Source: Virgibacillus sp. NKC19-16 (lineage in GTDB: Bacteria > Bacillota > Bacilli > Bacillales > Amphibacillaceae). Taken from it: a stretch of DNA of 64,000 bases. The stretch lies in contig NZ_CP074373.1 in the NCBI RefSeq assembly GCF_021560035.1, forward strand, positions 48,001 through 112,000. The letters run 5' to 3'. The position numbers and the translations under genes were made by a program. The notes beneath the pieces were generated by a model. That model searched no databases and had not been told where the DNA came from. It saw nothing but the letters and a program-made list of their open reading frames with translations. This document shows, piece by piece, positions 39,844 to 48,779 of the stretch (position 1 is its first letter; each line of letters opens with the position of its first letter).

Positions 39844-40149
39844 ATGAATAACTACTATGATAAAAATGAAAACGTGACACGTGTGCAAAAAGATCATTAT
39901 GTAAAATTGAATAACCGTAAAAACCTGGAAATTACTGGTGTTAAGGAAGTAGATAGCTTTGATAATGAAGAATTTTTACTGGAAACGGTGATGGGATATT
40001 TAATTATCCGCGGGCAAAACCTGCAGCTGCAAAATCTTGATGTTGGGGACGGCGTCGTTTCGATTAAAGGTAAAATCTATGAGCTTTCCTATGTGGATGA
40101 GCAGCAACAGGAGAAAGCTAAAGGATTCTTTAGCAAGCTATTCAGATGA
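39844..40149 (+). CDS. yabP: Sporulation protein YabP
   Basis: 101 residues, matching YabP (NRKNLEITGVKEVDSFDNEEFLLET, GYLIIRGQNLQLQNL). Mother-cell protein required for cortex/spore formation together with YabQ; mechanism unknown. Its ribosome site is part of a terminator-like hairpin. Stop and yabQ start overlap as ATGA. Confidence 0.95.
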   Translation: MNNYYDKNENVTRVQKDHYVKLNNRKNLEITGVKEVDSFDNEEFLLETVMGYLIIRGQNLQLQNLDVGDGVVSIKGKIYELSYVDEQQQEKAKGFFSKLFR

Positions 40150-40745
40150 CACTAACCGTGCAATTCGCGACAATGATCGCCATGGTTTTAGGCGGCTTTT
40201 ATTTGGGTATCATACAAGAGACGTTTCGGCGCTTTACCCCATATTGGAAAGAAAAGGTAATTTTTTCTTATGTCATAGAAGTTTCCTTTTGGCTCACCCA
40301 GACCTTGATTTTATTTTATGTTCTCTTTCGGGTAAATGGTGGTGAAATAAGGGTCTATATATTTGCGGCCTGTCTACTCGGTTTTGCTATGTATAAGGTA
40401 TTTGCTGCTGGAATATATAAACGACTCTTAGAGGGAATTATCCGTGTAGCAGCAGCTATTCACCGATTTTGCGCTAATGTGGTACAAGCACTTATCATTA
40501 CACCTATTATGTGGATCGTGAAGCTGGTTGTAAGTATTGTTTTATGGATAGCAGGCCTGATTGGTTCAATTCTTCTTTTCCTCTTTAAGCTTGTCTATAC
40601 TCCAATAAAGTGGATTTTTCTGAAGCTATACGGATTGCTGCCAGAAAAAATACAAAACTTTTTATACAAAACAGCAGGAATTTATAGTATAATGAAGAAT
40701 ATATATATAAAATGCCGGAAGTATATAACGTTTAAGAGGAGGTAG
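40146..40745 (+). CDS. yabQ: Spore cortex biosynthesis protein YabQ
   Basis: 199 residues with several membrane helices (about 4-24, 36-55, 66-86, 110-150) and a basic C-terminus. YabQ localises to the outer forespore membrane and is needed for cortex in B. subtilis. ATG overlaps the yabP stop by 4 bases, so translation is coupled. It runs directly into divIC. Confidence 0.93.
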   Translation: MTLTVQFATMIAMVLGGFYLGIIQETFRRFTPYWKEKVIFSYVIEVSFWLTQTLILFYVLFRVNGGEIRVYIFAACLLGFAMYKVFAAGIYKRLLEGIIRVAAAIHRFCANVVQALIITPIMWIVKLVVSIVLWIAGLIGSILLFLFKLVYTPIKWIFLKLYGLLPEKIQNFLYKTAGIYSIMKNIYIKCRKYITFKRR

Positions 40746-40751
40746 CAGGAG

Positions 40752-41132
40752 TTGTCTAAAAGGGAAAAAACGGTAACAAGATTAGACTCACAGTACATGC
40801 AGCAATACGATGCACATATGGAAAGGCAGAAACGAAAAAAGCAGCGTTTAATTCGTCGTCTTGTGTTATTTTCCATTATAGCAGCGATTGCTATTGGGAG
40901 TATGACAGTATATCATATCCAGCAGCGCGCCCTTCATGCGGAGAAAGTTGAAGAGTATGAGCAACTGGAAGAGGAACTGACTTCCTTACAGGACCAGGAA
41001 AAAAATTATAAAGAAGAGATCGAATTGTTGCAGGATGAGGAGTATGTATTGGATGTAGCTCGAACGAACTATTTCTTCTCAAAAGAAGGGGAATTAATCT
41101 TTAATCTGCCTGAGGAAGAGCCCTCTTATTGA
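40752..41132 (+). CDS. divIC: Septum formation protein DivIC
   Basis: 126-residue bitopic divisome protein of the FtsB family. Basic cytosolic N-terminus, membrane helix at about 34-55 (LIRRLVLFSIIAAIAIGS), coiled coil (about 63-95), and a short outside tail with YVLDVARTNYFFSKEGE. TTG start behind GGAGGTAGCAGGAG. Works with FtsL and DivIB. Confidence 0.95.
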   Translation: MSKREKTVTRLDSQYMQQYDAHMERQKRKKQRLIRRLVLFSIIAAIAIGSMTVYHIQQRALHAEKVEEYEQLEEELTSLQDQEKNYKEEIELLQDEEYVLDVARTNYFFSKEGELIFNLPEEEPSY

Positions 41133-41158
41133 CACACTTTCACTTGCATGACTATAAT
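41129..41158 (+). promoter_or_regulatory. Sigma-A promoter of yabR
   Basis: TTGACA (41129-41134, overlapping the divIC stop), 18-base spacer, TATAAT (41153-41158). Confidence 0.75.
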
Positions 41159-41204
41159 ATAGAAGAACTATATATTTAATCTTTTAAGGAGGAGCATTTC
41201 TTTT

Positions 41205-41588
41205 ATGTCAATCGAAGTAGGCAGCAAGCTGCAGGGAAAGGTAACAGGTATCACTAACTTTGGGGCGTTTGTTGAGCTTGAGGAAGGTAAAACCGGACTT
41301 GTCCATATTAGTGAGGTTGCAGACAGCTATGTTAAAGACATTAATGAACACCTTAGCGTCGGTGAAGAAGTTACAGTAAAAGTAATTAATGTCGAGAAGG
41401 ATGGAAAAATTGGTCTATCGATTAAAAAAGCCAAAGATAAGCCAAAACGCCCACAAAATAACCGAGCGCAAGCGGAAAATTTTGAGTCAAAAATGAACCG
41501 CTTCCTCAAAGATTCTGAAGACCGTTTAGCCTCTTTGAAGAAGCACACGGAATCCAAACGCGGGGGTCGAGGTGCTAAAAGAGGATAG
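41205..41588 (+). CDS. yabR: S1 RNA-binding domain protein YabR
   Basis: 127 residues: one S1 domain (about 3-73, GSKLQGKVTGITNFGAFVELEEGKTGLVHISE) and a basic tail. Related to general stress protein 13 and to polynucleotide phosphorylase S1 domains. AAGGAGGAG lies upstream. Probably ribosome- or RNA-associated; exact job unknown. Confidence 0.93.
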   Translation: MSIEVGSKLQGKVTGITNFGAFVELEEGKTGLVHISEVADSYVKDINEHLSVGEEVTVKVINVEKDGKIGLSIKKAKDKPKRPQNNRAQAENFESKMNRFLKDSEDRLASLKKHTESKRGGRGAKRG

Positions 41589-41621
41589 CAGTTGCTGTCT
41601 ATATATGATGCTCTATAAAAT

Positions 41622-41662
41622 AAAAAGCAGGTACTTAGCATAATGCTGGTACCTGCTTTTTT
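41622..41662 (+). terminator. Intrinsic terminator after yabR
   Basis: AAAAAGCAGGTAC (41622-41634) pairs perfectly with GTACCTGCTTTTT (41649-41661). Confidence 0.92.
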
Positions 41663-41834
41663 GGTATTTAGGGAAGTTGCGGGTTTTCTTTTCGACGACT
41701 AAAAATCCATGCTTTGTATCTATTATAATCTGTGCTGGCTAGAATGTTTGACGTATTCTATATAACAAGTTTCCTGGTCCTCTGAAAATGAATACTGCCT
41801 TCCCATCCTTCCTTTCTGATATAATTATGGTATA

Positions 41835-41867
41835 TAAAAAAATAGAAACCCAATATAAAGGATTTCT
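41835..41867 (-). terminator. Intrinsic terminator of tRNA-Met
   Basis: Minus strand: AGAAATCC (41867-41860) pairs with GGGTTTCT (41851-41844, one G-T), followed by ATTTTTTT. Confidence 0.75.
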
Positions 41868-41900
41868 ACGCTAGTAAGTTAAAAATATAATTTTTTAAAA

Positions 41901-41974
41901 TAGCGGCGGAGGGGATCGAACCCCCGACCTTACGGGTATGAACCGTACGCTCTCGCCAGCTGAGCTACGCCGCC
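41901..41974 (-). tRNA. tRNA-Met(CAU), elongator type
   Basis: A 74-base cloverleaf: acceptor GGCGGCG/CGCCGCT with discriminator A, D-arm AGCTCAGCTGGCGAGAGCG, anticodon stem TACGG/CCGTA with loop TTCATAC (anticodon CAT), and T-arm GGGGGTTCGATCCCC. It is nearly the B. subtilis elongator tRNA-Met. CCA is not encoded. In B. subtilis a tRNA-Met lies at this place on the opposite strand, followed by tRNA-Glu, which is absent here. Confidence 0.96.
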
Positions 41975-41992
41975 AAAAAGCCAACAGAATTT

Positions 41993-42021
41993 ATGATACA
42001 ACAGAGTAGAGCTTGTGTCAA
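41993..42021 (-). promoter_or_regulatory. Promoter of tRNA-Met
   Basis: Minus strand: TTGACA (42021-42016), 17 bases, TATCAT (41998-41993), about 20 bases before the tRNA. Confidence 0.75.
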
Positions 42022-42060
42022 TAAAAAAATTTTAAGCACTGCTCGCCTTTAACGAGCAGT
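42022..42060 (-). terminator. Terminator of the efflux operon
   Basis: Minus strand: ACTGCTCG (42060-42053) pairs perfectly with CGAGCAGT (42045-42038), then GCTTAAAATTTTTTT. The T-run abuts the tRNA-Met -35 box. Confidence 0.8.
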
Positions 42061-42070
42061 ACTTTACATC

Positions 42071-43612
42071 CTACCTATTTTCATAACCAACTTTACGAGT
42101 CACATGCATGTTCCGTTCTTTTTTACTAGCAACTTCTCGGTAATATTCTTCATCTTCTTCAACCGGTTTTGTTTTTTTGATAAAGAAGGATAAAATAAAT
42201 CCTATCATCGCAAAGACGGTAGCAACCATGAATGAATCGTTAATTCCTTGAATCGTTGCTAGGTTTTCAATGTTTACTAACTGCGATTCGGTTGGTGTTC
42301 CTGATGGCATTAAATCAGTAACATGTTTGGCTGTTTGGCTACTCATAACAGTTACCAGAAATGCAGTACCGATGGAGCCAGACATTTGTCTGAGCGTATT
42401 CGCCATCGCTGTACCGTGCGAATATAGGCGCCTTGGCAGCTGGTTCAGCCCCGCGGTCATAATCGGCATCATGATCATGGATATACCGACCATTCGCATC
42501 GTATAAGCGAACATCATAAAGTAGTATCCTGTCTCATCTGTAAGATTAGCAAATAATAAAGTGGTCACTGCCGTAAGTCCAAGTCCGACTAATGCTAATG
42601 GCTTCGCGCCAATTCGGTCAAAAAGCGCACCGGTAATTGGCGACATGATGGCAGCTATGATTGCTCCAGGTAGTAGGAGTAAGCCAGATTCCAATGGAGA
42701 AAATCCACGGATATTCTGCAAATAAATGGGAATGAGAATCATGGCTGCAAACATGGCCATCGTAACAACAACACTAATCACGGTCGTCAGTGAAAACATA
42801 TTATACTTAAATACACGGAACTCTAGCATTGGCGTCTCCAGCCGAAGTTGTCGCATGACAAAGAAGACCATAACGATCATGCCAATGCCAAGCGGAATGA
42901 ATACTTGAGGACTTCCCCAACCCATTTCCCCTGCACTGCTGAATCCATATAATAATCCGCCAAATGCAAAGGTTGATAAAATAATAGATTTATAATCTAC
43001 TTTCGGGTTCGATATTTTCGTTACATTCCGTAATAAGAAGTATGCAAGGATGATATCAATAATTGCGATTGGCAATACGATGAAAAATAATACACGCCAG
43101 GAAAATGATTGCACGACAAGTCCGGAAAGTGTAGGCCCGATTGCCGGGGCGAACATCATTGCAAGACCAATCATTCCCATCGCAGATCCACGTTTTTCAA
43201 TAGGAAATAGACTTAAGATAACATTCATTAATAACGGCATCATAATTCCGGCACCTGCCGCCTGCACGATCCGTCCTGCAAGAAGAGACGGGAACGAAAA
43301 GGATATCCCGCAAATCAGGGTTCCAAGTGCAAATAGGGACATGGCAGTCAAGAAAAGGTGTCTTGTTGTAAATTTCTCCATTAAAAAAGCGGTAATAGGA
43401 ATTAAAATCCCGTTTACCAGCATAAAAATGGTTGTTAATGATTGCGCGGCATTGGCTGACATCCCCATATCAACAATCATAACCGGCAGAGCGATGTTCA
43501 GGAGCGTCTGGTTTAAAATAGCAACAAAAGCTCCCATGACCATGACCGAAATAATCGGTCCTTTTGGTACTTCATTTGCATCTACAAAAGCTGTTCGATC
43601 TTTCCATTTCAA
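42071..43612 (-). CDS. DHA2-family (EmrB/QacA-like) drug:proton antiporter
   Basis: 513 residues, about 14 membrane helices, major facilitator superfamily. Motif A-like region FTTRHLFLTAMS, motif C GPTLSGLVVQSFSWRVLF (APxxGPxxGG type), and GLLLLPGAIIAAIMSPITGALFDRIG in the second half are characteristic. TTG start overlaps the marR stop (TTGA), with GGAGA upstream. Co-expressed with and probably repressed by the adjacent MarR protein. Substrates cannot be predicted. Confidence 0.93.
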   Translation of the reverse strand: MKWKDRTAFVDANEVPKGPIISVMVMGAFVAILNQTLLNIALPVMIVDMGMSANAAQSLTTIFMLVNGILIPITAFLMEKFTTRHLFLTAMSLFALGTLICGISFSFPSLLAGRIVQAAGAGIMMPLLMNVILSLFPIEKRGSAMGMIGLAMMFAPAIGPTLSGLVVQSFSWRVLFFIVLPIAIIDIILAYFLLRNVTKISNPKVDYKSIILSTFAFGGLLYGFSSAGEMGWGSPQVFIPLGIGMIVMVFFVMRQLRLETPMLEFRVFKYNMFSLTTVISVVVTMAMFAAMILIPIYLQNIRGFSPLESGLLLLPGAIIAAIMSPITGALFDRIGAKPLALVGLGLTAVTTLLFANLTDETGYYFMMFAYTMRMVGISMIMMPIMTAGLNQLPRRLYSHGTAMANTLRQMSGSIGTAFLVTVMSSQTAKHVTDLMPSGTPTESQLVNIENLATIQGINDSFMVATVFAMIGFILSFFIKKTKPVEEDEEYYREVASKKERNMHVTRKVGYENR

Positions 43613-44055
43613 TTCTTCTCATCTCCAGTTAGTTGAATCTTTTCTTTGATTAATTTATGCAGATCAAGCAAGGTTTCTACATCCTTATCACTGATCTCAT
43701 TTAGGTGCTTGAGCCGCTCATAAAATAAATGATGCCCCTCTAGTTGCTTTTCTTTTCCTATCTCCGTCAAGTTAAGGACAATCGCTCTTCTGTCTTTTTC
43801 AGATTGTTGCCTTTTGATATACCCTGCTTTTACCAAACGTTCTACTGTGCTGCTGACGGTGCTTTTGTTGACATTCATCTTGTTGGTGAGATCTTGTAGG
43901 CTCATATTGGCCTCTTCATCGATTATTTTCATGATTTGCAGCTGAACAATGGTGACACCTAACTCATTTGCGTGTTGCCACATCTGTCTGTAAAAGAATT
44001 TATTTACCTCGCGAAAGGAATAAATAATGTCACTGATTTTTTCGTAATTATCCAT
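43609..44055 (-). CDS. MarR-family repressor of the efflux operon
   Basis: 148 residues from ATG 44055, chosen for GAAGGAG 5 bases upstream. Winged helix with SLQDLTNKMNVNKSTVSSTVERLVKAG and wing RQQSEKDRRAIVLNLTE. First gene of the marR-antiporter operon, its stop overlapping the antiporter start. Two palindromic sites at its own promoter suggest autorepression relieved by drug-like ligands. Confidence 0.92.
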   Translation of the reverse strand: MDNYEKISDIIYSFREVNKFFYRQMWQHANELGVTIVQLQIMKIIDEEANMSLQDLTNKMNVNKSTVSSTVERLVKAGYIKRQQSEKDRRAIVLNLTEIGKEKQLEGHHLFYERLKHLNEISDKDVETLLDLHKLIKEKIQLTGDEKN

Positions 44056-44080
44056 AGTATCTCCTTCGAGAGTCATAATG

Positions 44081-44138
44081 TTCATGCACGAACAATTCGC
44101 ACAAGAACTATTATACGCCTATAAATTATATATTGCAA
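44081..44138 (-). promoter_or_regulatory. Promoter and paired operators of the marR-efflux operon
   Basis: Minus strand: TTGCAA (44138-44133), 17 bases, TATAAT (44115-44110). Just downstream are two TTC-N6-GAA palindromes, TTCTTGTGCGAA (44107-44096) and TTCGTGCATGAA (44092-44081), 15 bases apart and covering the predicted start point. Confidence 0.75.
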
Positions 44139-44282
44139 TGGGATAGTTTGTTATTTTAAAACACACTTTTTTTCCGCACAACTTTACCCATTTCGGCAAA
44201 CTTGTCAGTAAAACGCATATCGCTTTATCCAACATAATCCGATGTCTATAAGGATCAGGAAAATTTATCACACATTCGTTCG

Positions 44283-44377
44283 TGTTGAAAACTGCTTCTT
44301 ATTCAGAAAGTCGTCGAACGATTTTTGGAATACGCTCTGTTGTTTTGACAAAAAAAGAATACGGCCTGTGTTTTAAT
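44283..44377 (+). promoter_or_regulatory. spoIIE promoter with Spo0A boxes and a 21-base spacer
   Basis: TTGACA (44345-44350) and TTTAAT (44372-44377) are separated by 21 bases, the unusual spacing reported for the Spo0A-activated sigma-A promoter of B. subtilis spoIIE. Near-consensus 0A boxes (TGTCGAA) lie upstream: TGTTGAA (44283-44289) and CGTCGAA (44312-44318). Confidence 0.72.
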
Positions 44378-44404
44378 AACACAAAGACGGGGGAGTGGTT
44401 TCGT

Positions 44405-46861
44405 ATGATGGATTCAATTCCAAGAGTAAAACCCAAAACGCTTGGAAACGAAAAGGATAACCGAAAATGGGACAGGTTTTCCAAGAAGGTTTATGCAAAA
44501 GTCAGCACAATTTTACTCGATAAGGGGTGGCTCTACTTTATTGTAGGCTTTTTACTGGGACGGGCTGTCATCCTATCTGTCGTTTCTCCTTTTGCGGTGG
44601 CATTTCTGGCAACGATGTGGTTTGTACATAAGGAGAAAGCGGCAAAATCGATGCTTGCTGTGTTTGCCGGTGCGTTGAGTTATTCTATAACACATAGTAT
44701 TTTTATAGCTTTAGCCATGATTTTATTTATTTTCCTGGCAGGCTTGTTTAAAAATGTAAAAAACCAGCAGCTCGTTGTTCCGCTATTTGTTTTTATATCT
44801 ACAGCGGTGCCTAGGGTTTTTCTCTATTCGATTAATGGTCAGCTTTCATCCTATGAGTGGATGTTGCTAGCTGTTGAGGGTATGCTGGGAACGGTCCTAG
44901 TATTAATCTTTATGCAAAGTATTCCTTTATTATCACCAAAAAGATATAAACCTACATTAAAAAATGAAGAAATCGTCTGTATGATTATTCTAATTGCCTC
45001 GATTTTGACAGGTACCATAGGTTGGGAAGTTTATGGTGCTTCGGTGGAACAGGTATTCTCACGTTATTTTGTACTAATACTTTCCTTCGTTGGTGGTGCT
45101 GCCATTGGTTCAACGGTAGGGGTTGTAGCGGGATTGATTTTATCCTTGGCTAATGTTGCGAATTTATACCAGATGAGCCTTCTTGCCTTTTCCGGATTAT
45201 TAGGGGGCTTGTTGAAAGAAGGGAAAAAGCCCGGGGTTGCTGTTGGTTTATTAGTGGGAACATTTTTGATAGGAATTTATGGAAGTGCGGCTACATTAGC
45301 CCCTTCCCTTATGGAATCACTAATTGCGATCATTTTCTTTATTTTGACCCCTGCAAGCTGGTTTAGAAGTCTATCGCGCTACATTCCTGGTACGGAGGCA
45401 TACACCACGGAACAAGAACAATACCTGCAAAAAGTACGTAATGTTACGGCAAGAAGAGTGGAACAATTTTCGGATGTGTTTGGCGCCCTGTCCAAAAGCT
45501 TTGCACCTTCTGATATACAGGTACAGGATGAACATGAAACAAAATGGGAAACGGATTATTTTTTAAGTCAGGTTACAGAGAAAACATGTCAGAATTGTTT
45601 CCTGAAAGATCGTTGCTGGCAGAGGCAATTTGATAAAACATACAATTTAATGGAAGAAATGAAGGATGACATTTCAGATGGGAACGAACCTAATCGTAAA
45701 GTGGCTCGTGAATTTGAAAATTACTGTGTGAAACCGAAAAAAGTAGTGGAAGCGATGAAAGAGGAGGTTTCCTTTTTTGAAGCAAATCGAAAGCTAAAGG
45801 ATCAAGTGACGGAAAGTAAACAGCTAGTTGCAGATCAGCTGCAAGGTGTATCCGATGTCATGGAGGATTTTGCGAAAGAAATTTTAAAGGAAAGGCAACA
45901 TCACGAGGAACAAGAAATGCAAATTATTCATGGATTAAAGCACATGGGAATTGATTTGGAAAAGCTAGATATCTATAACTTGGAAAAAGGTAATATCGAT
46001 ATTGAAATGACGGTATCGTTTTATAATTATCATGGGGAAGGGCCGAAATTAATTGCCCCGGTGTTGTCTGATATTTTACAAGAAATGATTGTCGTGAAGC
46101 AGGAAGACATTTCACCATTTCCAAATGGTTATTGTTACCTCGCATTTGGTTCCGCCAAAGAGTTCGTCATTGAAACCGGCGCGGCGAACGCAGCAAAAGG
46201 TGGTGGGCTTATTTCAGGTGACAGTTATACAACAATTGAACTTGGTGCGGGAAAATACGCGATGGCCATCAGTGATGGGATGGGTAACGGGCAACGTGCG
46301 AAAGAAGAAAGTGTAGAGACACTACGCCTCTTGCAGCAAATACTGCAAACAGGAATCCCTGAAAAAGTGGCAATTAAGTCGATCAATTCGATACTGGCAC
46401 TACGAACAACGGATGAAATGTTCGCGACATTGGATCTCGCGGTAATTGATTTGCATAATGCTTACGTGCGATTCTTGAAAATTGGTTCGACACCAAGCTT
46501 TGTAAAACGCGGAGACAAAATGCTGAAAGTCGAGGCGAGCAATCTCCCAATGGGCATTATCCAGGAATTTGATGTCGATATCGTGAGTGAGCAATTACTT
46601 TCTGAAGATCTGCTTATTATGATGAGTGACGGTATTTTCGATGGGCCAAAACATGTGGAGAATACAGATCTATGGGTGAAGCGGAAAATACGCGAGATGA
46701 AGACAGAGGATCCCCAGGAAATAGCTGATCTATTACTGGAAGAGGTGATTCGGACCAGATCCGGAGAAATTGGGGATGATATGACGGTGCTTGTTGCAAA
46801 AGTGACGAAGAATACACCCGAATGGGCCGCGGTACCGGTGTATCAGAGCAAGGCACAGTGA
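44405..46861 (+). CDS. spoIIE: Stage II sporulation protein E (PP2C phosphatase)
   Basis: Dephosphorylates SpoIIAA-P to free sigma-F and interacts with FtsZ at the polar septum. 818 residues from ATG 44405 (GGGGGAG upstream), near the 827 of B. subtilis; the longer frame runs into the promoter. About ten membrane helices (to about residue 320), a central regulatory/FtsZ-binding region with a CQNC...C cluster, and a C-terminal PP2C domain (about 590-810) with metal-binding GDSY, SDGMGNG, and MSDGIFDGP and DDMTV. Confidence 0.97.
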   Translation: MMDSIPRVKPKTLGNEKDNRKWDRFSKKVYAKVSTILLDKGWLYFIVGFLLGRAVILSVVSPFAVAFLATMWFVHKEKAAKSMLAVFAGALSYSITHSIFIALAMILFIFLAGLFKNVKNQQLVVPLFVFISTAVPRVFLYSINGQLSSYEWMLLAVEGMLGTVLVLIFMQSIPLLSPKRYKPTLKNEEIVCMIILIASILTGTIGWEVYGASVEQVFSRYFVLILSFVGGAAIGSTVGVVAGLILSLANVANLYQMSLLAFSGLLGGLLKEGKKPGVAVGLLVGTFLIGIYGSAATLAPSLMESLIAIIFFILTPASWFRSLSRYIPGTEAYTTEQEQYLQKVRNVTARRVEQFSDVFGALSKSFAPSDIQVQDEHETKWETDYFLSQVTEKTCQNCFLKDRCWQRQFDKTYNLMEEMKDDISDGNEPNRKVAREFENYCVKPKKVVEAMKEEVSFFEANRKLKDQVTESKQLVADQLQGVSDVMEDFAKEILKERQHHEEQEMQIIHGLKHMGIDLEKLDIYNLEKGNIDIEMTVSFYNYHGEGPKLIAPVLSDILQEMIVVKQEDISPFPNGYCYLAFGSAKEFVIETGAANAAKGGGLISGDSYTTIELGAGKYAMAISDGMGNGQRAKEESVETLRLLQQILQTGIPEKVAIKSINSILALRTTDEMFATLDLAVIDLHNAYVRFLKIGSTPSFVKRGDKMLKVEASNLPMGIIQEFDVDIVSEQLLSEDLLIMMSDGIFDGPKHVENTDLWVKRKIREMKTEDPQEIADLLLEEVIRTRSGEIGDDMTVLVAKVTKNTPEWAAVPVYQSKAQ

Positions 46862-47011
46862 TTGGGTAATTCAACATAATGAAATAGGCAATTTTGCCGA
46901 TTTCCACCAATCTGACTTCGGACCTCCTAAAAGGCGTATGCCGAGTATTCCAACGTATACTTCCTTCCTTTTGTGTCTATGATGTTACTGGAATAGTTGG
47001 GAGGTATAACT

Positions 47012-47752
47012 GTGAAGAAAGGTACGTTGAAACAGATTTTATTGATAACGGACGGCTGCTCGAATCAAGGGGAAGATCCTTCGGCAACGGCAGCGCTGGC
47101 AAATCAGCAAGGTGTTACGGTGAATGTAATCGGAATTTTGGATGATGATCAGACGGAGCAGCCTGAGGGGCTGCAAGAGATAGAGGATATTGCGTTGTCC
47201 GGTGGTGGTGTGAGTCAGTTAGTTTATAAACAGGCTTTATCGCAAACGGTTCAGATGGTGACAAAGCAGGCAATGACGCAAACGCTTCAAGGCTTTGTCA
47301 ATAAAGAGTTAAAGCAAATTTTAGGCTCGGAGCAAACACTTGAAGATATGGAACCTGAAAAACGCGGTGAGATTATGGAAGTAGTCGAGGATATGGGAGA
47401 GACCAGTGATTTGGAAGTACTTGTCTTAATCGACACAAGTGCAAGTATGCATGACAAGCTCCCTACAGTGAAAGAGGCATTAATTGACCTTTCGATAAGC
47501 TTAAATGCTCGTATTGGGCGAAACCGTTTCTGTATTTTCAGCTTTCCAGGCAAACGAAAAAGTATTCAAAAAGTGTTTGATTGGTCACCGGAGCTTGATG
47601 CAGTGACAACCGTATTTCCGAAGCTGACGAGTGGAGGTATTACGCCAACAGGACCAGCGATACGTGAAGCAATGTATCAATTTGGTAAGAAGAGCTTATT
47701 AAGGAGCTTTAAAGATGAAGACGAACCAGGAATGGAAGAGGCAGGGTATTGA
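47012..47752 (+). CDS. yabS: von Willebrand factor A domain protein YabS
   Basis: 246 residues with two VWA-like segments. LLITDGCSNQGEDPS begins the first and VLVLIDTSASMHDKLPTVKEAL (DxSxS MIDAS motif) the second. GTG 47012 with GGGAGG upstream matches the B. subtilis N-terminus; an earlier frame extension is not supported. It overlaps the yabT start by 38 bases. Expressed during sporulation in B. subtilis; function unknown, probably paired with the kinase. Confidence 0.93.
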   Translation: MKKGTLKQILLITDGCSNQGEDPSATAALANQQGVTVNVIGILDDDQTEQPEGLQEIEDIALSGGGVSQLVYKQALSQTVQMVTKQAMTQTLQGFVNKELKQILGSEQTLEDMEPEKRGEIMEVVEDMGETSDLEVLVLIDTSASMHDKLPTVKEALIDLSISLNARIGRNRFCIFSFPGKRKSIQKVFDWSPELDAVTTVFPKLTSGGITPTGPAIREAMYQFGKKSLLRSFKDEDEPGMEEAGY

Positions 47753-48641
47753 ATTAAGACCCGGAACGACACTAGTCGGAAAATGGCATAAAAGGCGTTA
47801 CACGATTAAACGTAAACTTGGGGCTGGTGCGATTGGATCGGTATACTTATGTGATTTTGGCGGACAACCTGCTGCGTTAAAAATTAGTGATAAAGGTACA
47901 TCGCTGACAGTCGAAGTCAATGTATTAAAGGCGTTAAAGAAGGTCCAAGCCCGTCGTCTTGGACCTTCGCTGTTGGATGTGGATGATTGGGTTGCACCAA
48001 ATGGCCTTACCTATTCCTTCTATGTTATGGAATATTTACAGGGGAAAAGCCTTTCTTCTTTTCTCAAAAAACAGGGTAATGAGTGGACCGGCGTGTTTAT
48101 GCTTCAGCTACTGGAAGATTTGGAAAAGCTGCACCAGTCGGGGTGGGTTTTTGGTGATTTAAAACTAGACAACCTTCTTGTTGTTCACTCACCGCCAAAA
48201 GTGAGATGGGTTGATGTCGGAGGCACCACCCAAATCGGACGGGCAATCAAGGAATACACCGAGTTTTACGACAGAGGCTATTGGGGTATGGGTACAAGGA
48301 GAGCGGAGGCAAGCTATGATTTGTTTGCGTTTGTTATGGTATTTTTAAATTTGTATTATCCGAATCGATTTGAAAGAGGCCCACAACCTGAGAAAACATT
48401 ATTCAAAAAGCTAAACGATGCAAAGGCGCTGGCTCCATACCATGATTCACTTAAAAAGGCATTGCTGGGAAAATACCAGTCCAGTGCTGAGATGAAGCGT
48501 GAGATAACGAGTAGCTTATACAGTGTGCAAAAAAGGAGCCGATCCAAAGATAAGGCTAGTAAAGCACCCTTTCTCATCGAAGCAGGGGGGATTTCGGTCA
48601 TCGCATTTGCCTATTACCTTTTTTCTCTACTTTTGCCGTGA
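47715..48641 (+). CDS. yabT: Hanks-type Ser/Thr kinase YabT
   Basis: 308 residues: kinase fold with Gly-rich loop GAGAIGSVY (36-44), invariant lysine K56, catalytic D148 in FGDLKLDN, and DVG in place of DFG. A C-terminal membrane helix (about 288-306) anchors it; no outside sensor domain is present. HRD is replaced by FGD, a non-RD-type feature shared by YabT proteins. In B. subtilis it is a septal sporulation kinase activated by DNA and acting on RecA. AAGGAG precedes the ATG. Confidence 0.94.
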   Translation: MKTNQEWKRQGIELRPGTTLVGKWHKRRYTIKRKLGAGAIGSVYLCDFGGQPAALKISDKGTSLTVEVNVLKALKKVQARRLGPSLLDVDDWVAPNGLTYSFYVMEYLQGKSLSSFLKKQGNEWTGVFMLQLLEDLEKLHQSGWVFGDLKLDNLLVVHSPPKVRWVDVGGTTQIGRAIKEYTEFYDRGYWGMGTRRAEASYDLFAFVMVFLNLYYPNRFERGPQPEKTLFKKLNDAKALAPYHDSLKKALLGKYQSSAEMKREITSSLYSVQKRSRSKDKASKAPFLIEAGGISVIAFAYYLFSLLLP

Positions 48642-48779
48642 AAAAGGGTATGATAGGATAAACTTAAAGTGCGTTTTCAAAAGGAGGATAAAAAGGACCG
48701 CGTCGGTTAAGTTCGATGTGTCATTTTTACCGGGCTTTTTGAACATCCTCTTAAATTAGTCTTGGAGATGGAAGCTAAA

